Shown: positions 12,482-26,200 of the stretch, piece after piece
How positions within the stretch are numbered: position 1 is the first letter of the stretch
Layout of the letters: each line of letters begins with the position of its first letter
DNA from: Phalacrocorax aristotelis
Lineage: Eukaryota; Chordata; Aves; Suliformes; Phalacrocoracidae
DNA length: 64,000 nucleotides
Assembly (NCBI RefSeq): GCF_949628215.1
Contig: NC_134288.1
Coordinates: 4,278,001 to 4,342,000 of the forward strand
Reading direction: 5' to 3'
The notes under the pieces: model-generated
The model's database searches: none
Told to the model about the DNA's origin: nothing
What the model saw: only the letters and a program-made list of their open reading frames with translations
Program-made: the position numbers and the translations under genes

Positions 12482-12502
12482 TTTATTTCCTTGAACTTTA
12501 TT
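12482..12502 (-). terminator. ACSS2: Paired ACSS2 poly(A) signals
   Basis: Two minus-strand AATAAA hexamers occur at 12502-12497 and 12487-12482, about 1.66 kb past the ACSS2 stop codon. Cleavage would fall near 12460-12475. Confidence 0.65.
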
Positions 12503-13837
12503 CCATTTTGCATAACATTCTGGCTGTTTCCAGCCAAAACTACATAGCAGATGAAGTAACAGAGGCGGAGGGATGACGTAGGAATCCTTGCCAACGAGGT
12601 GGCACAATCCAGTGGTACGGAGCCACGGGGGCACATGGGACAGTGGCACACAGTGGGGTTACAGGTGACAGACAAGTGCTGTGCCAGTGAGAGCAGCGGG
12701 TAAGAAGTGAGACATGGGACTTGGCCAACAGCCCACCAGAGTATCCGCAACCCCTCCCCACAGCAACCAGCCCCAGAAGCAGTTGCCTCGTCCTTTCCAG
12801 CCCAGCTCACAGGTAAAGCCTGCACATTGGCACTCACCAAAACAGCTGTTGCAGCAACTTTTAAAGCCCATTTCTCCTTTGGTTTAAATGCAAAATTAAA
12901 CAGTTCACATGCAATTTTCATACAGACATTACAAAGAAGGTATGTCTCCCAGCTCAACCCAGGGCTGGAGGTTAAATGTAATTCATGTGAAGAATGGCTT
13001 TGGCAGTACCTTGTGATGTTCAGGCTCTTGGGCTAGAGGTTTTGGGTTTTTTCCCCTCTTATCATCATAAAGCCATGTCAGATGCAAGCAAAAGCTAACT
13101 TCAGACAGCTTCCACCATTTTTTTCCTGATGAGAAAACATCTAGGACTAACACAGCCCAGCCTGCATTGCTTTCTTCACTGTAGCAATGGTTGTGGTGCA
13201 CTATAATCCAGCACCTGGTTTGCCCACAATGAGAAAAGTGCCTCTGCATGCCTCTGTTCCCCCTCCATCCTTTGGTATCAACAGCACCTGCTCCGATGCC
13301 AGGATGCAAAAAGAGCATCCAGCTGCACAGCCTCCGAGTTCAGTGAGACCTGGTGGCAGCAGAGCAGGAGGAAGTGGTGCTCTGTGGAGCACGTCAGACC
13401 AGCACTTTTCCTTCTAGATCATATGTGCTCCCTATCGTGTCCGCAGCCAGTGAAGAACCCTGGATTGGGAAAGCAGACCAGCTGATGCCACGCAGTTTGG
13501 AAGCAGCAGATCTTGGTACCAAACTGCTCTAAAAAACCTGTTTAGAGCACAGAGCTCCCTTGAGCCTGGCCCCACTCCCTTTCAGGCTGGGGGACCTCTG
13601 CTAGAAACAGGCTTGGATGGTGGATGCAAGACTCAGCTATACAGTTATGACATGAAAGCATTTTTATGTTCCGTAGCTGTGGCATTCCGAGTAGAAAAGG
13701 AAGCTTAGCTGGCATGTGGGCAGTGGCAGATGCACCTCCCTTGCCTGCCTGCCTTGAGTAACTCCAGCACCACTTCCCTTCCAACCCCCAAAGTTCCTTC
13801 CCACCATGCGCAAGGTGCCAGAGCTCCTCAATTACAT

Positions 13838-13876
13838 CCCCCCCCCAATAAAATTAAAAATTAAAAATTAAAAATC
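13838..13876. repeat. Poly-C run plus AT-rich short tandem
   Basis: A run of C is followed by several copies of a 7-base TTAAAAA unit. It lies within the predicted ACSS2 3' UTR. Confidence 0.75.
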
Positions 13877-14164
13877 AAGAACGAGGTGCTGAGGAGTGAG
13901 GAGGGCAAGTCCCTCTGTGCACGAGGCTGAACCTCAGATGTACGATACCCATCTGGAACACGATGCACGTGCTCCTCCAAGGCATGGCCACGCTAGTGAG
14001 ACACAGCCTCTCCAGAGCCAGCCTTTCCCTCATTCATAACGTTAGTACATTCAATTCAACAGGTGAAGGTTTCCTTCCCTGGGCAGACAGTGGTTATTCA
14101 AGGGACCTGCTCATGAGGACACTGCTGCTGCTACAGTTCTGCTCAGCAGGGACAGGTCATGCTG

Positions 14165-14292
14165 CTACTCTTTTGTGTCACATCTGCTGTTGAAAAGATG
14201 TTTTATGATGCCTGGGTTTGCCAAAGTAGAGATGTCCCCCAGATCTTGCTCATTTTTGGCAATCTTCCTTAATATCCGTCTGGTAATCTTTC
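14165..14292 (-). CDS. ACSS2: ACSS2 coding exon 18 and stop (residues 643-683)
   Basis: It completes [13 protein letters not shown] with K643, the catalytic lysine that sirtuins deacetylate in this family, and ends in TAG at 14167-14165. The last 15 residues diverge from human. Confidence 0.97.
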
Positions 14293-17200
14293 CTGTAATG
14301 ACAGCCAAAGAAAAGCAGGAGTCAGGATCTCTTCGGCACCCTTCACAGGAGTGGGGACTGCCCAGACCTGCAGCATCCTGCTTGCCCTGAGGTTGCTCCC
14401 CCCTGAATTTGAGTGGCCCTGGACAAGCAGTTTAGGGCCTATTTCCTTCCAGTGGCAGGAACTACTCCATCCTCCCCAGCACTGCCACTGTGCCCCTTAC
14501 CTGAGCGGGTTTTGGGCAGGCTTGGGGCATTCTGGATGTAATCGGGTGTTGCTATCGGTCCGATTTTTTCTCTGACTGGAAAGGAAAAAAAAAAACCCAG
14601 AGAGATTTTCATTGTAGGTACTGTAGGGCAGTGCTAGGGCTGCTGCACCCGAGCCTCTGGGCTGTGGGAGGGGGCAGCAAGACCTGCAATGCCAACAGGG
14701 CTATAAGCACATCTTCCCAGAGGCAAGAGCACTCATCCTTTCATAGAATCATACATAGAATTAAGGTTGGAAAGGCGTCTAAGATCATCAAGTCCAATCG
14801 CCAACACAACACCACCATGCTTCCTAAACCATGCTCTGAAGTGCCATGTCTATACGTTTTTTAAACACCTCCAGGGATGGTGACCCCCCCCACCCCTCTG
14901 GGCAGCCTATTCCAATGCCTGACCACTCTTGCAGTAAAGAATTTTTTCCTAATATCCAATCTAAACCTCCCCTGATGCAGCTTGAGGCCTTTCCTCTCGT
15001 TCTGTTGCTAGTGACCTGGGAGGAGAGACCAACCCCCACCTCGCTACAACCTCCTTTGAAGTTGTTGCAGAGAGCGAGAAGGGCTCCCCTCAGCCTCCCC
15101 TTCTCCAGGCTAAACCCCCCCCCAGCTCCCTCAGCCACCCCCCAGCACACTTGTGCTCCAGACCCTGCCCCAGCCCCGCTGCCCTTCTCTGGACACGCTC
15201 CGGCCCCTCAAGGCCCTTCTTGTCCCGAGGGGCCCAAACCTGAGCCCAGCATTCGAGGTGGGGCCTCCCCAGTGCCGAGCACAGGGGCCCCATCCCTGCC
15301 CGGCTCCTGCTGGCCGCACCAGGGCTGACACAAGCCCGGGGGCTGGTGGCCTCCTTGGCCACCTGGGCACTGCTGGCTCATGCCCAGCCGGCTGTCAGCC
15401 AGCACCCCCAGGGCCTTCTCCGCCGGGCACTTCCCAGCCCCTCTGCCCCAGGCCTGGGGCGTTGCCTGGGGTTGGTGTGACCCAAGGGCAGGACCCGGCC
15501 CTTGGCCTTGTTGAACCTTATACAATTGATCTCAGCATCATTTTCATTCTCTCCAACTTCAAGAGACCTCTATAATGGCTATGCCAATCCCTATCACTAT
15601 TTTGATAGAGCAAGGACTGATTCACTGTTGGGTTGCTACAGAGAAGAAACTGCCAAGGGTCCATTTCATGTACTAAATGCTTCAGTCTGTTGAGGCAATG
15701 GGAGACCTCTCTTGAGACCAGTGCAAAACCACCCAGAGCACTACCCCAAAGCAACTGAACAATCCTCACAGCAAGTCAAAATCTGCCAGGGAGCACCAAG
15801 GGAGCTGTGCCCACACAGGAGAGCCCTGCTGCAAGAGAAAGCCTGCCAGGTACCCAGTCCTTCATGTGGCTGCCAACTCCCAAGAGGCAGAGACAGCATC
15901 ACATGAACAGTCAAAGGCCAGGAGAACTAATTTTAGTCTTTGCCAGCATGCTCTCTAATCAAAGGGGGCACCTTGTCACAGTTGTCCATGCTGCATTCCC
16001 CAGACTACCCACACCCTTGTTCAAGCACCCAAACCCTTAACCCCTCCATCACCTGCCCAGCACTGTTCTCCCTCTCCCTGCCATGTAACCTCCCAAATAC
16101 ATGGCCATTCCTACCTTGTTTTTTCAGCTCATCCATCAGGTTCTTGGTGAACTCGTGGCCTTCTCTCAGGGTCACAAAGCAGTAGAGGCACTCGCCTTTC
16201 AGGGGGTGTGGGTGACCGACCACTGCAGCCTCCGAGATGGCAGTGTGCTCAAGCAAGGCTGACTCCACCTCTGCAGTGCTCAGCAAGTGGCCTGGAAGCA
16301 AGGAGAGGCAGTGCTTTACAGACCTGCACAGGGCTGTGGTCCCGCAGCCTCCCAGCAGCTGGGAGAAAGAAGTCTGCAGGTGTAGAAGGCCCTAAACTAT
16401 AGGTTTGAGAGCATCAATTTCATTTGCTTGAGAAAAGACAACGGTTGGAGAGAGAAACTTGTTTCAGCAGTGCAGGGGCTGGGCTGCCCCAAGGCTGCCA
16501 GGCATCACTCCCCTGCAGATCGAGGCCACCTACCCTGGCTGTTCTCCCTCCTACTTTTAGGCTTCTGTCTTCAGCAGATCATGAACTGTTCACAGCCATG
16601 GGATTAAACAGAGCACAGGCTGAGGAGGAGCTGGATTTGGTAAGAGGAGACCTGCCTACACAGTCAGCTGGAAGGTGCAGAGGAAGAAGCGGGCAGATCT
16701 GCAGAGCCTAGAACCGGCCCTGCCATGCACCGTGCCTGCTCATCGCAATGGGGAGGTGAAATGATGCTCCACATCTTAGGGCAGGAGCACAACTCACTCC
16801 TGTACACCTCTGCTCCTGTACCCGGGCTCTGACAGTCCACCCCAGGACTGCTGTCACAAAAACCATGGGAAGGTGGTAAATTCCCAAAATGATCAGTTGG
16901 TGGAGGATCAAGCAGTGCTGGTCAGATGAAAAGATCTGGTTTGATCCAGGGCCAAGTACAGCAGCATCTCTCAGCCAGCAGTAAGTACCTGTAGGCTACA
17001 GCCTCCAGGAAAGGAGGGAGGGAGCTATTAAATACAGTATATGGAAAATGATGGGCTGAGAAGCAGCTGAATCTCAAAGACTCAGTCAAGAGAGGTGGGA
17101 GAATCTCCACCTCTGTAGATGCAGCCCTAAGAAGCCTGATCCAGCTTCAAGGTTAGCCCTACATGGAACAGCAGGTTGGATTAGGGACCACACGGTCCTG

Positions 17201-20200
17201 CCCAGCCTCCGTGATTCCCTGTAGCCCTAAATCCTCTAGCACAGAGGTTCCTTTGCTGGTTAAGGACCTCCTCTAAGAGGTTCCTTCCCTCCAGTGTGTT
17301 GTCTCCAGAGGAGATGATGTAGAAAGTCACCAAATCACAGACTCATCTGTCTCAGAAATAACCCTGACCCAAACAATTAGATCCACTTTGAGGACAGGTT
17401 GCTGGGCAGAGTCACAGATGCAGAACCATCCACCATAAAGCAAGGTGGCTTTTTTAACTAGTGTCAGAAAGCGCATTGGTCACCGCTGAAGACAAAACTT
17501 GTTCTTACCAGAAACATTCAACATGTCATCAATTCGCCCTGTGATCCAGTAATAACCATCTTTATCTCTCCTGCAACCTAAAAATAGCCAGAAATGACAG
17601 CATGAGGAAGCAGCACCAGCCCTTGGAGAAACTGGTAAGGGATTCTGAGGCCAGGACACAGCAAGATTTAAATTGCTTGTCCCCAGGCCTCTGCAGCCAC
17701 ACACTCCCCAGACAACCTTACCATCGCCTGTCACGTAGTACCCAGGGAACTTCTTGAAGTATGTGGTTTCAAACTGCTGGTGGTTTCCATACAGTGTGCG
17801 CATTATTCCTGGCCAGGGCTGCTTAAATACCTGATGGTGAAAAATGCAGACCCAAGTCAGTGAAAGCAAAACCAGTAAGGCAGGCTTTGCACTATGGCAA
17901 TAGATATTCATGCAGTCTTTGCATGCAGTGACAGAAATGCTAGAGATAGCCATGAGCGATGACACTCAGACACTTGCTGCCCAGTGCTGATCTCCTGGGA
18001 AAGTCTCACCAGGTTTGGCACGGGGGAAGGAGCTTGGCTGAAAAGTTCTTCCCGTCCTCCTGCCTTGCCCATGTGTGCAAGTGCATGTAACGATCAGCTG
18101 AACAGTTTGTTTACAGCATAAAACTCCCAGCAAGTTACGGCAGTGAAGGGAGTTCCTACCACCCAAGGGGGTCCCTTACATGGATCCAGAGTAAGCGGAG
18201 ATGTGTGTATGCTACCAGAAAGGTCCCGGAGCTCATGGGGAACAGACAAGAGGAGGGTGGGGAGGATCAGCCCTTCTTTACCAGGTAGCCTTCTGCTTCT
18301 CCTTCCAGCTCTTCCCCCAACTCGTTCAAGATGGCAGGGACCACACCGAAGAAGGGGAACGTCTGCCATGGGGACCAGAGGACAAGGAGACACAGAGGTG
18401 AGCCCATGCCTTAAAACCCCATGAACCAGAGGGACTGAAAGGCAGAACAAGGGCAGTTTAGGAGAGGCTGTGGCACATGGGGCCTATGAGTGCAGCTACA
18501 ATGAGCCAGGCCTGGGATTTTCAGTGGTGGCCACCTCCCCACATGCACCACTGTCCCATGAGCACCCTGGCAGGCTGGTAACCACCAGGCCATGGTACAA
18601 ACAGTGCCAGCTGCTACCGCAGTGCCTTGCCACAGCCCCTGGGGAGGAAAACAGAAGTACTCACAGCTGAGCCTGGCTTCATGGGGGTGGCAGCAGGGAG
18701 GGATGTCAGCATGTGGCCACCCTGCCAAGAGAGGCAAAAACGAGTGAGTCTGGGCTATGCCAGCCCATCCCGCAGCTGTTTGCATCGACTCTGGTCGCAT
18801 CACATCCCAGTCAGATGCAGGCTGCTTGGGGCTGTTGAGGAGGTGGGGCCTTAGGAAGGATATGGCAGGGGACAAGGAGCCTATGTTTGGATACGAAGCT
18901 TTGGAGCTGCTGGGGGAGAGAAAAAGGGGGAGGAGAGCAGGTTCCAGAGCAGACCTTGGCAGGGACTTTTTGGAGAGGAAGGTCTCCCCTTGGAGCTGTT
19001 TGAGGTCCAGGAAAGAAAGAGGAGAAGGGGAACCAACACTTGCAGGCTGCACCAGGGTCTCCTGGGCAAGGCAAACTAGTCCACATAAAACCAGAGAAAC
19101 ACTATGGCAAATCTACAAAGACATCCCGCAGGGAGCACAAGGGAAAGAGAGGTCCCAGGGGCACCCAAGCGAGGACTCACTGTCTCTGTCTGCCAGAATG
19201 TGTCCACAATGGGACACCTCTCTTCTCCCACCACACGGTAGTACCACAGCCAGGCTTCAGGGTTGATGGGCTCACCGACGCTCCCCAGCACCTTCAGAGA
19301 CTTCCTGCTGTGCCTGCAGAAAGGAGGGGGCTGGCAGGGGCTCAGCAGACCACAGAGAGCAGCAGCTGTGAGCTTGCTGCACAGCAGAGTCTTCAGGAAC
19401 CCTGGGTACCCAAAGTGTACTTGGGGCTTCCAGGCATGGTTCAGACCCTTCTTGGCCCTCTTCCATGGGGGAAGAAAGGAGACCTCTGATTTTGGTGTCT
19501 CCCATTCCAAGCTCCTACTTGGTTCTGCTCCCCCCCTTCCTTGGGCCAAGGAGCAGAACGCAGTGGGGCTCTCTGCCCAACACAGAGCTTTGGGCCAGGA
19601 GCAGGGAGAACCTGCAATCTCTGAGCTTAGTGGCAGCTTACAATGAAAGAGAAGGACCTGCTCAGAAGTGTCATAATGAAGTTAGTACTGGGAGTGCAGA
19701 AACATGGTCTGCATATTGCTGTGTAGAAGGCAGAAGATCCTGGTCTGTCCAGAAGATATGCTGGGGAAGCCGTTGCTCGGAGAAGAAGCTGGGGCCCTGC
19801 ATCAGGAGCCTCTGGCTGTGCCAGAGCTAGGGATCCCCATGCTACTGGGGACTGGCACTTACTTTTTGACAGGCTCCTCCCCATGCTTCATCAGCAGCCG
19901 GATGGCCGTGGGTGCTGTGTAGAACTTGGTCACCTTGTACTTGTCAACAATGCTCCACATTCGTCCGACATCTGGGTAGGTGGGTACACCTTCAAACTGA
20001 GCAGGAGACAGGGCAGTGACACAGCCGTCCTTTACTGCTCCTGGCCTGCAGCATCTTCCCAAGCAGTTAGACCCTACTATGCTCTTACAGAAATGCTAGG
20101 AGCACCAGGCAGTGAAACCTGCCCAGCCCAGGGACCTGTTATACTGCTTCTGTGGAATGGATTTGGCATCATCCTACCTGAGGTGTCCTAGCAAACGTCC

Positions 20201-23200
20201 CCCAAAACACCCTAGTAGGCACTTGGCACAGGCACTTGGATGGCTATCACAGCGACACTGCCCCACCAGCACAAATGATCCTGCCCGCATGGTAAAGGGC
20301 AAGAGGTGACAGAACTACAACCAGAAGCATCAGGAACACCCAAAAGGACTCCCCAACGTGACAGTGATTCTCCAGTTTGCATTTCCCCAGGCAGTCTTCG
20401 GCACAGGCCTCTGGCTCCCTGCTCTATATTCAAGTTGCAGCCATACACTGCCAAAGGAGATACAGGCACAGGAGTTAAATGCAGGTTGTCAAATCAGTAT
20501 CAGCAATGAAAACATCATTCCCTGCTCCTGATCCAGCTTTCACATTACCCTGCAGCAGCCCCGACTCCCCTGGTACACAAGGCTTGCACTTCTAAGGGAA
20601 AGAAACGGGAGCATTTGAAAAATTAACCACCCAAAAGCCACACACACAAACGAGCCCCTCCATCTATCATCAAGCAGTCTCCCGTGCCCTCCCTGGGGAT
20701 TGCAACCCTTCCATGCAGAGCCCAGCGCGCTGCACGCAAGTGAGAAGCACACTCATCACAGAGCAATGCAGGGATGCAGCTCAGCAGTACGAACTCCACT
20801 TTCTTGGAGTAAATGCACCCAGCTGCCATCCAGCACTTACTAACACGCTAGTTGCCCCGTTTGCCAAGGGTCCGTAAGTGAGGTAGGAATGGCCTGTTAT
20901 CCATCCAATGTCAGCTGTGCACCAGTAGACATCCTCAGGTTGGTAATCAAACACATATTTAAATGACGTGGCAGCAAAAAGCATGTATCCACCCACCGTA
21001 TGCAGCACCCCCTACAAGAAGAAGGCATACAACTGTCAGGACCAGCTCCTACCAGGGCCCTTACCCTCCCAGGCCAAGCTGAGCATCACCAGTCCACTGA
21101 GCTCAAACAGAAGCTGGGCAGGAATGACCAGCACAGCCCTTTTCCCAAGACCCCCATGGCTCCTCTTCTTACCCTGGCCTCCCAGTGAGATCCTCAGCAG
21201 TTCCAGCTGAGGTGTTACTGTGGTTCAGCCCAGCCCCGTGGGCAGCGAGCTGGGAAGCATACCTTGGGTTTCCCAGTTGAGCCACTTGTGTAGAGAATGA
21301 AGAGTTCGTCCTCCGAGTCACACCACTCGGGCTCGCATTCCGTGCTGGCACTGCTCATCAGCTCATGCCACCACATGTCCACAGCTGGGTTCCAGGGGGT
21401 CTGAGAAAAGCAGATTAGAAACAGGCCCACCCAAAAGCAAGAGAAGAGGGATGAGAGGTGTAGTCCCAGCCTTACCCCCTCATGGACCATCAAGGCAGAT
21501 GTTCACAGCACAGCTTCTGCCCCAGCACTGTTTGCTGCAAACTATGCACCAGAGCTGCAGCTCCCACTCCAGAAGCTCCTTTTCCCAGCCCACAGCCACA
21601 AGGAAAACCTTTAAACACAGTCTGGCTGCAAGACCTGAAGCCGATTGTCCAAACCTTTGGCGATGCTGGTAACTCCCTCTCAGCAGCAGCGGCCAGGAGA
21701 GGGCCTGCAGCAGCAGCTGCTCTGCACTCTCACAGCAAACAGGCTCCTCCTGCCCTCCTGGGCTGGCCCCAGCCACAGTCGAACAGCAAAGCAGCAAGCC
21801 TCACTTAGCACAGCTACACACCTGCTGGTCCTGCACACCTTGCAGGGACCCCTATGGCAGCATGGCCCAAGACAGACAGGAACACATTGGGTTCACACTG
21901 CTTGGTCCTGCAGACCTGAAAAGAACCTGTTATCTGGAATTTAAGGTAATTACCATGGTAAGATGTGACTGCTCCCACACAGAACCACCCAGCACTGGCT
22001 TGAGGATGCCAAAGCTGTAGCAGAGCCACCAACACTTGACTGATAGACAGAGGCCACCCCAAGGGTTGTGTTGGCTGGCTACCTTCCTGGGGTGGCACAG
22101 TTCAGTGCAAGACCCAGAGCCTCGCAGCTCCCAGCTGGGGCACATCTCCTCCTTGCAGAGCTAGAGCCTGTGCAGGGTCCCCACAGCTCCCTCAATTGGG
22201 GTGCATGGAGGCATGGCGAGCAGCTGCGGGGGTCACACAGTGACTCTCTGCAGCCCTAAAGATATTCAACTGCCATTTTGAGGCACCAGGACCCCACAGC
22301 CCAGCATGGAGCGCCTGCACATGCAGTACAGGGGACACTAGCTGCTGTTCTGCTAGCCAAGCATAATCGAGCCCACTTGGAAAGCTATCGTGGATCCCCA
22401 GGGCTCCTGGCTTTACCTGGCAAAGCAGTTTCCACAAGTCTGTCTCACCAGCAAGCTCCCAGCAATACACCACATCAAACAAGCCCAAGGTAGGCTCACA
22501 CCAACTCATCCAACAAGTTTCTTTCTTGCATTCTTCCTTCAGGACCCCTCCATTTTAGCACCCAACTTCCTCTGCTCCACAGAGGACATCAGACCCACAG
22601 CACAGCATGCATCCCCTGAGGTCAGGCCTGCCTCTGCCTGCCTGCTCATGGGGTTTTGAGGCCACAGCTCCTTGGATGGGGTGGGCAGAGTCCACACGTT
22701 GGGTCTGGAGCTCCAGGCTTGCTGTCCGCGGCACGCTGCCGCAGCTGGGAAGCTGTGGGTGATCCCTGCCAGCCTCACCACAAAAGGAAGTGCATTGCAA
22801 GAGCTGCTTTTAAAAGGCAGAGAGATGAACTGCCATCCAAACGCTGTCAGTGCATCCCAGTGGTTCTGCATTTCCCCCCATCACCACGCCGATGTGCACT
22901 TAGGATTTTATGGATGCGGGTTTGTTTCCAGCAGCAAAGTTGGTAGCACTGCATTCACCCCAAAACCGCAAGGAGCTCTGGCCAAGCGGTGGCGAGTGGT
23001 ATCTATTGCTAACATGCAACTGCTGGTAACCCCATTAGGAAGGCACATGTGGCCGTGCAGAGTTGGAGCGATTAGGAAGGTGGAGCACGGGAGGGGGAAG
23101 CAGAGGGGAGGTGCTACAAGGCAGAAGGCAGTGCTGTGTGTAAATACCTTGGGATGGAGTCTCTGTGAGCTCTCAGTCTTTTTTTCCTGTTAAAAATCCA

Positions 23201-26200
23201 CAAAGAGGGTGTGAAAGTCAAGAATTGGAGGATCCACACCAGGCTTTGCAGGCAGGGAGCTAGAAGCCCACAGGCCTGGATTCTGGGAAACTGCCCTGGC
23301 AGGCTGGAGAGCACTCAGATCTGGGGCCAGGCCAAGTTTGCAAAAGCCTGCCCATTTCTATCACCTTCCCTGGGTACCTGCCACCTCTGCGGCAGGTTGC
23401 AAAGGCCACCCCATGCACATGGCCAGCTGGGTACAGAAGCACAGAGCCAGCACACAGCCCTCGGACCATCTGATAGCATTACACAAGTCAATGGCATAGT
23501 AAAAACATGCTCACAAGGAAAGCTATCTTTAAGAAAGCATCTGAACAAGTAAAGCAGTAAGAGCCAAAGGGTAAGAGACCCCCTCCAGCCTCCTCCCTCC
23601 TCCTGGCACATTCTGCACAACAGTCTAACCTCACCAACAGCGACCAGTGCAGGGACAGGCTTCTCTGCAACAGCCCGACCAGGGAAACCTCACAGGTGAA
23701 GGCTGGTCTGCTCCAGTTTTCCCACCTCTTTGCAGGTACCCTGCCCTCACAAAAGAAGGGGCAGAGGAGGCCAGGCTGGCAAACACTGAGCAACACTCCA
23801 ATAAAATTAACACAGCTGAATGAGAAAAATTAACTCTAGGATACAGAACCTGCTGGACTTCTTGTTCCAGGGATGTGCACAGACCATCTCTTCTGAAAGC
23901 AGAGTCCAAAGCTCATATGCATTCCCCTAATACAACCCATTTCTGAGCAAGCAGCAGCATGGGGATAAACCAATGTAAATAACCACCAAACACAGAGACA
24001 CCATTGCAAGACATGGAGCTGTTAGGTAGTTGAGAACAACCTGCCTATAAGTGGATGAAGGCAGCAGATAGCTGCTGGGGCACAGCAGGACTGCACACCA
24101 GCATCAGGAACTCAGCAGGCAGTCACAGCTCCATGACACCTTCTCCTCCTTGCACCCCCGTCTCGCTACAGGTCTCTGGCCCACATCCTTTCATCTGGTT
24201 TCAGTTGCAAGGGACCGCCCCAGCCCTGACAGCTGACACAGTTACTGTGCCAGCTACACAGACACTGCACTATTCTCAGTGTATGACTGTTGTCATGTTG
24301 GGGGGCTATGGCTGAACCCACACCACAAGCACAAGCCTCCTGTTTTTTCTCTCCTGCTTCCACTGTCACAGCTACAGTGATGGATGGCATTGGTCTTTGC
24401 ACAGAAGGGGAGATTCATACAGGGTTAGGAAGGAAAAGTCCTCCACTGGGCGGAGGAAAACAGGCATCTTGTCCTTGTCCTAGTGGTTTGGAATATGTAC
24501 CCCACTGTGCGCTCAGGGGTCCTGTGGGCTGGCAGCTAGTGATGGTGTTAAAGGAAGCAGCAGAGAGAGGATCTTGGTAAGGCAAAGGAACCATTTTTCA
24601 GACCACTCGCAACACAAGAACAGCAAGGAGGGGAGAAGACTGTAACAGATGTCACAACAGGATCATCCAGGGAAGCATTGCAGTGGTTTTGTACCAATTG
24701 ATTTGCTGGGCTCGGGCCCATAGCAGTAAAATCCCCCCATCATCCCCCCCAGGAGCATACCTGTACATCCTGGCACAGCCTTTTGAGAGGAGGAGACTTG
24801 CTGCATGTCCCGTACACTGCTATCTCTTCCCTCGCCAGGTGCTTCACCACGATGCACTTTTTCAAAGGGGTGCCCCTGTAAAAGGCAGGAGCTGTCAGAT
24901 CAGGCTGTTCAGGTGGGGGCTAAGCCTGCCCTTCGTGAGCTCCACAGGCAGCACTGGAGGCAGAGCAGGGGCCCTGAGCTGCTTTTGCTGAGCTAGAGCG
25001 TATGCTGCCATGCAAACTCCAGGCACACCGTGAACTGCCAAGGGACACCAGCCACAGGAACAGAGCTTGGAGAATAGGAAAGGTCTGTGCACAGCTGGCT
25101 GGGGGTTTATCCGGTGCGATTCCTATGGAGGAAGTGGGGATCCCATAAGCATCTCTCTCAGGTCACTGCTGGAGAGATTCCTTACAAATCCCAAATTTGC
25201 CTGCCTGTGACCACAAACAAGACCTCCCACAGCACCTGTGAGATGTTAGGTGGCTGCTCTCACCCCTACGCATGACCGACTTGTGTGACTCAGAAAGAAA
25301 GGCTTCCAAAGCCAGATTATAGATCAAGAAAAAGAATGGGGGCTTGTCCTCTCATGAGGGCCAACAGAGCCTACCTATAACAGAAGCAAAATTATCTTAC
25401 TGCCCTTCAACCCTGTCAGAGTACCAACACACGTCCTCCATCAGTTAATTCCCAACTTCAGGATCACTTCTGTCCTGCCATGTAGGTAATTCCACAGACA
25501 TATAAACTTGTATTTTAAAATTTCAGTCTTAAATGCTTTTGAAGAGTTTGAATTTCTAACATGCAGACTATCTGCCCTGAATTTTCACGTCTGATCTAAC
25601 TTACAGGACCACATTCAGTCTCATATAAGCTACACAGACACTGGTCTGTAAGCTTGGCAAAGTAATTTCACTATGATTATTTCTCTTTCTGTAAAATCTG
25701 ATGACAGATCTGTTTATCTCTTTATGGTTTACAGTATCTCAGTGAAGACACTTAAAAAAATAAAGCGGCTTCACCATATACTTGTGTGCAGTCAGGCCCT
25801 GATCTTGTGCATGTGTTGGTGCATGTCAACTGGAGTTCCTGCTCCTGTTTACACAGCCATTTCCCAAACTTGAATCATTTCTCATTTATTTCACTACTGA
25901 TGAATTATTAGTGGCTTTGGAGCAAGACTTAAGCCTCATCTTGACAAGCCCTATGGCACCGTGACCAACCCTTCACAACTGGTATGGCAGTGCATTTTTC
26001 CTTCCCACTCCAAGAGCTGCTGCTGCAGGACTGGGAGATCTGCCACGGGTCACAGTGATCAGTCTGTCTCCAGAAAATCCTCCCACCCAATATGTAGGCC
26101 TTCAGGTCAGAAAAGACAAGAGGGAAGGTGAAAGAAAATATTTCTAAGACAAGGGAGTTGAAGCATGTATTACTTCTGAAAGGCTTACGAGCCTAGTGCA

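Larger units (their letters stand above)
12465..14164 (-). other. ACSS2: ACSS2 3' UTR
   Basis: Minus-strand sequence between the ACSS2 stop (TAG at 14167-14165) and the paired AATAAA signals. It contains a C-run followed by a short ATTAAAA-type tandem at about 13838-13876. No coding content is seen. Confidence 0.6.
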
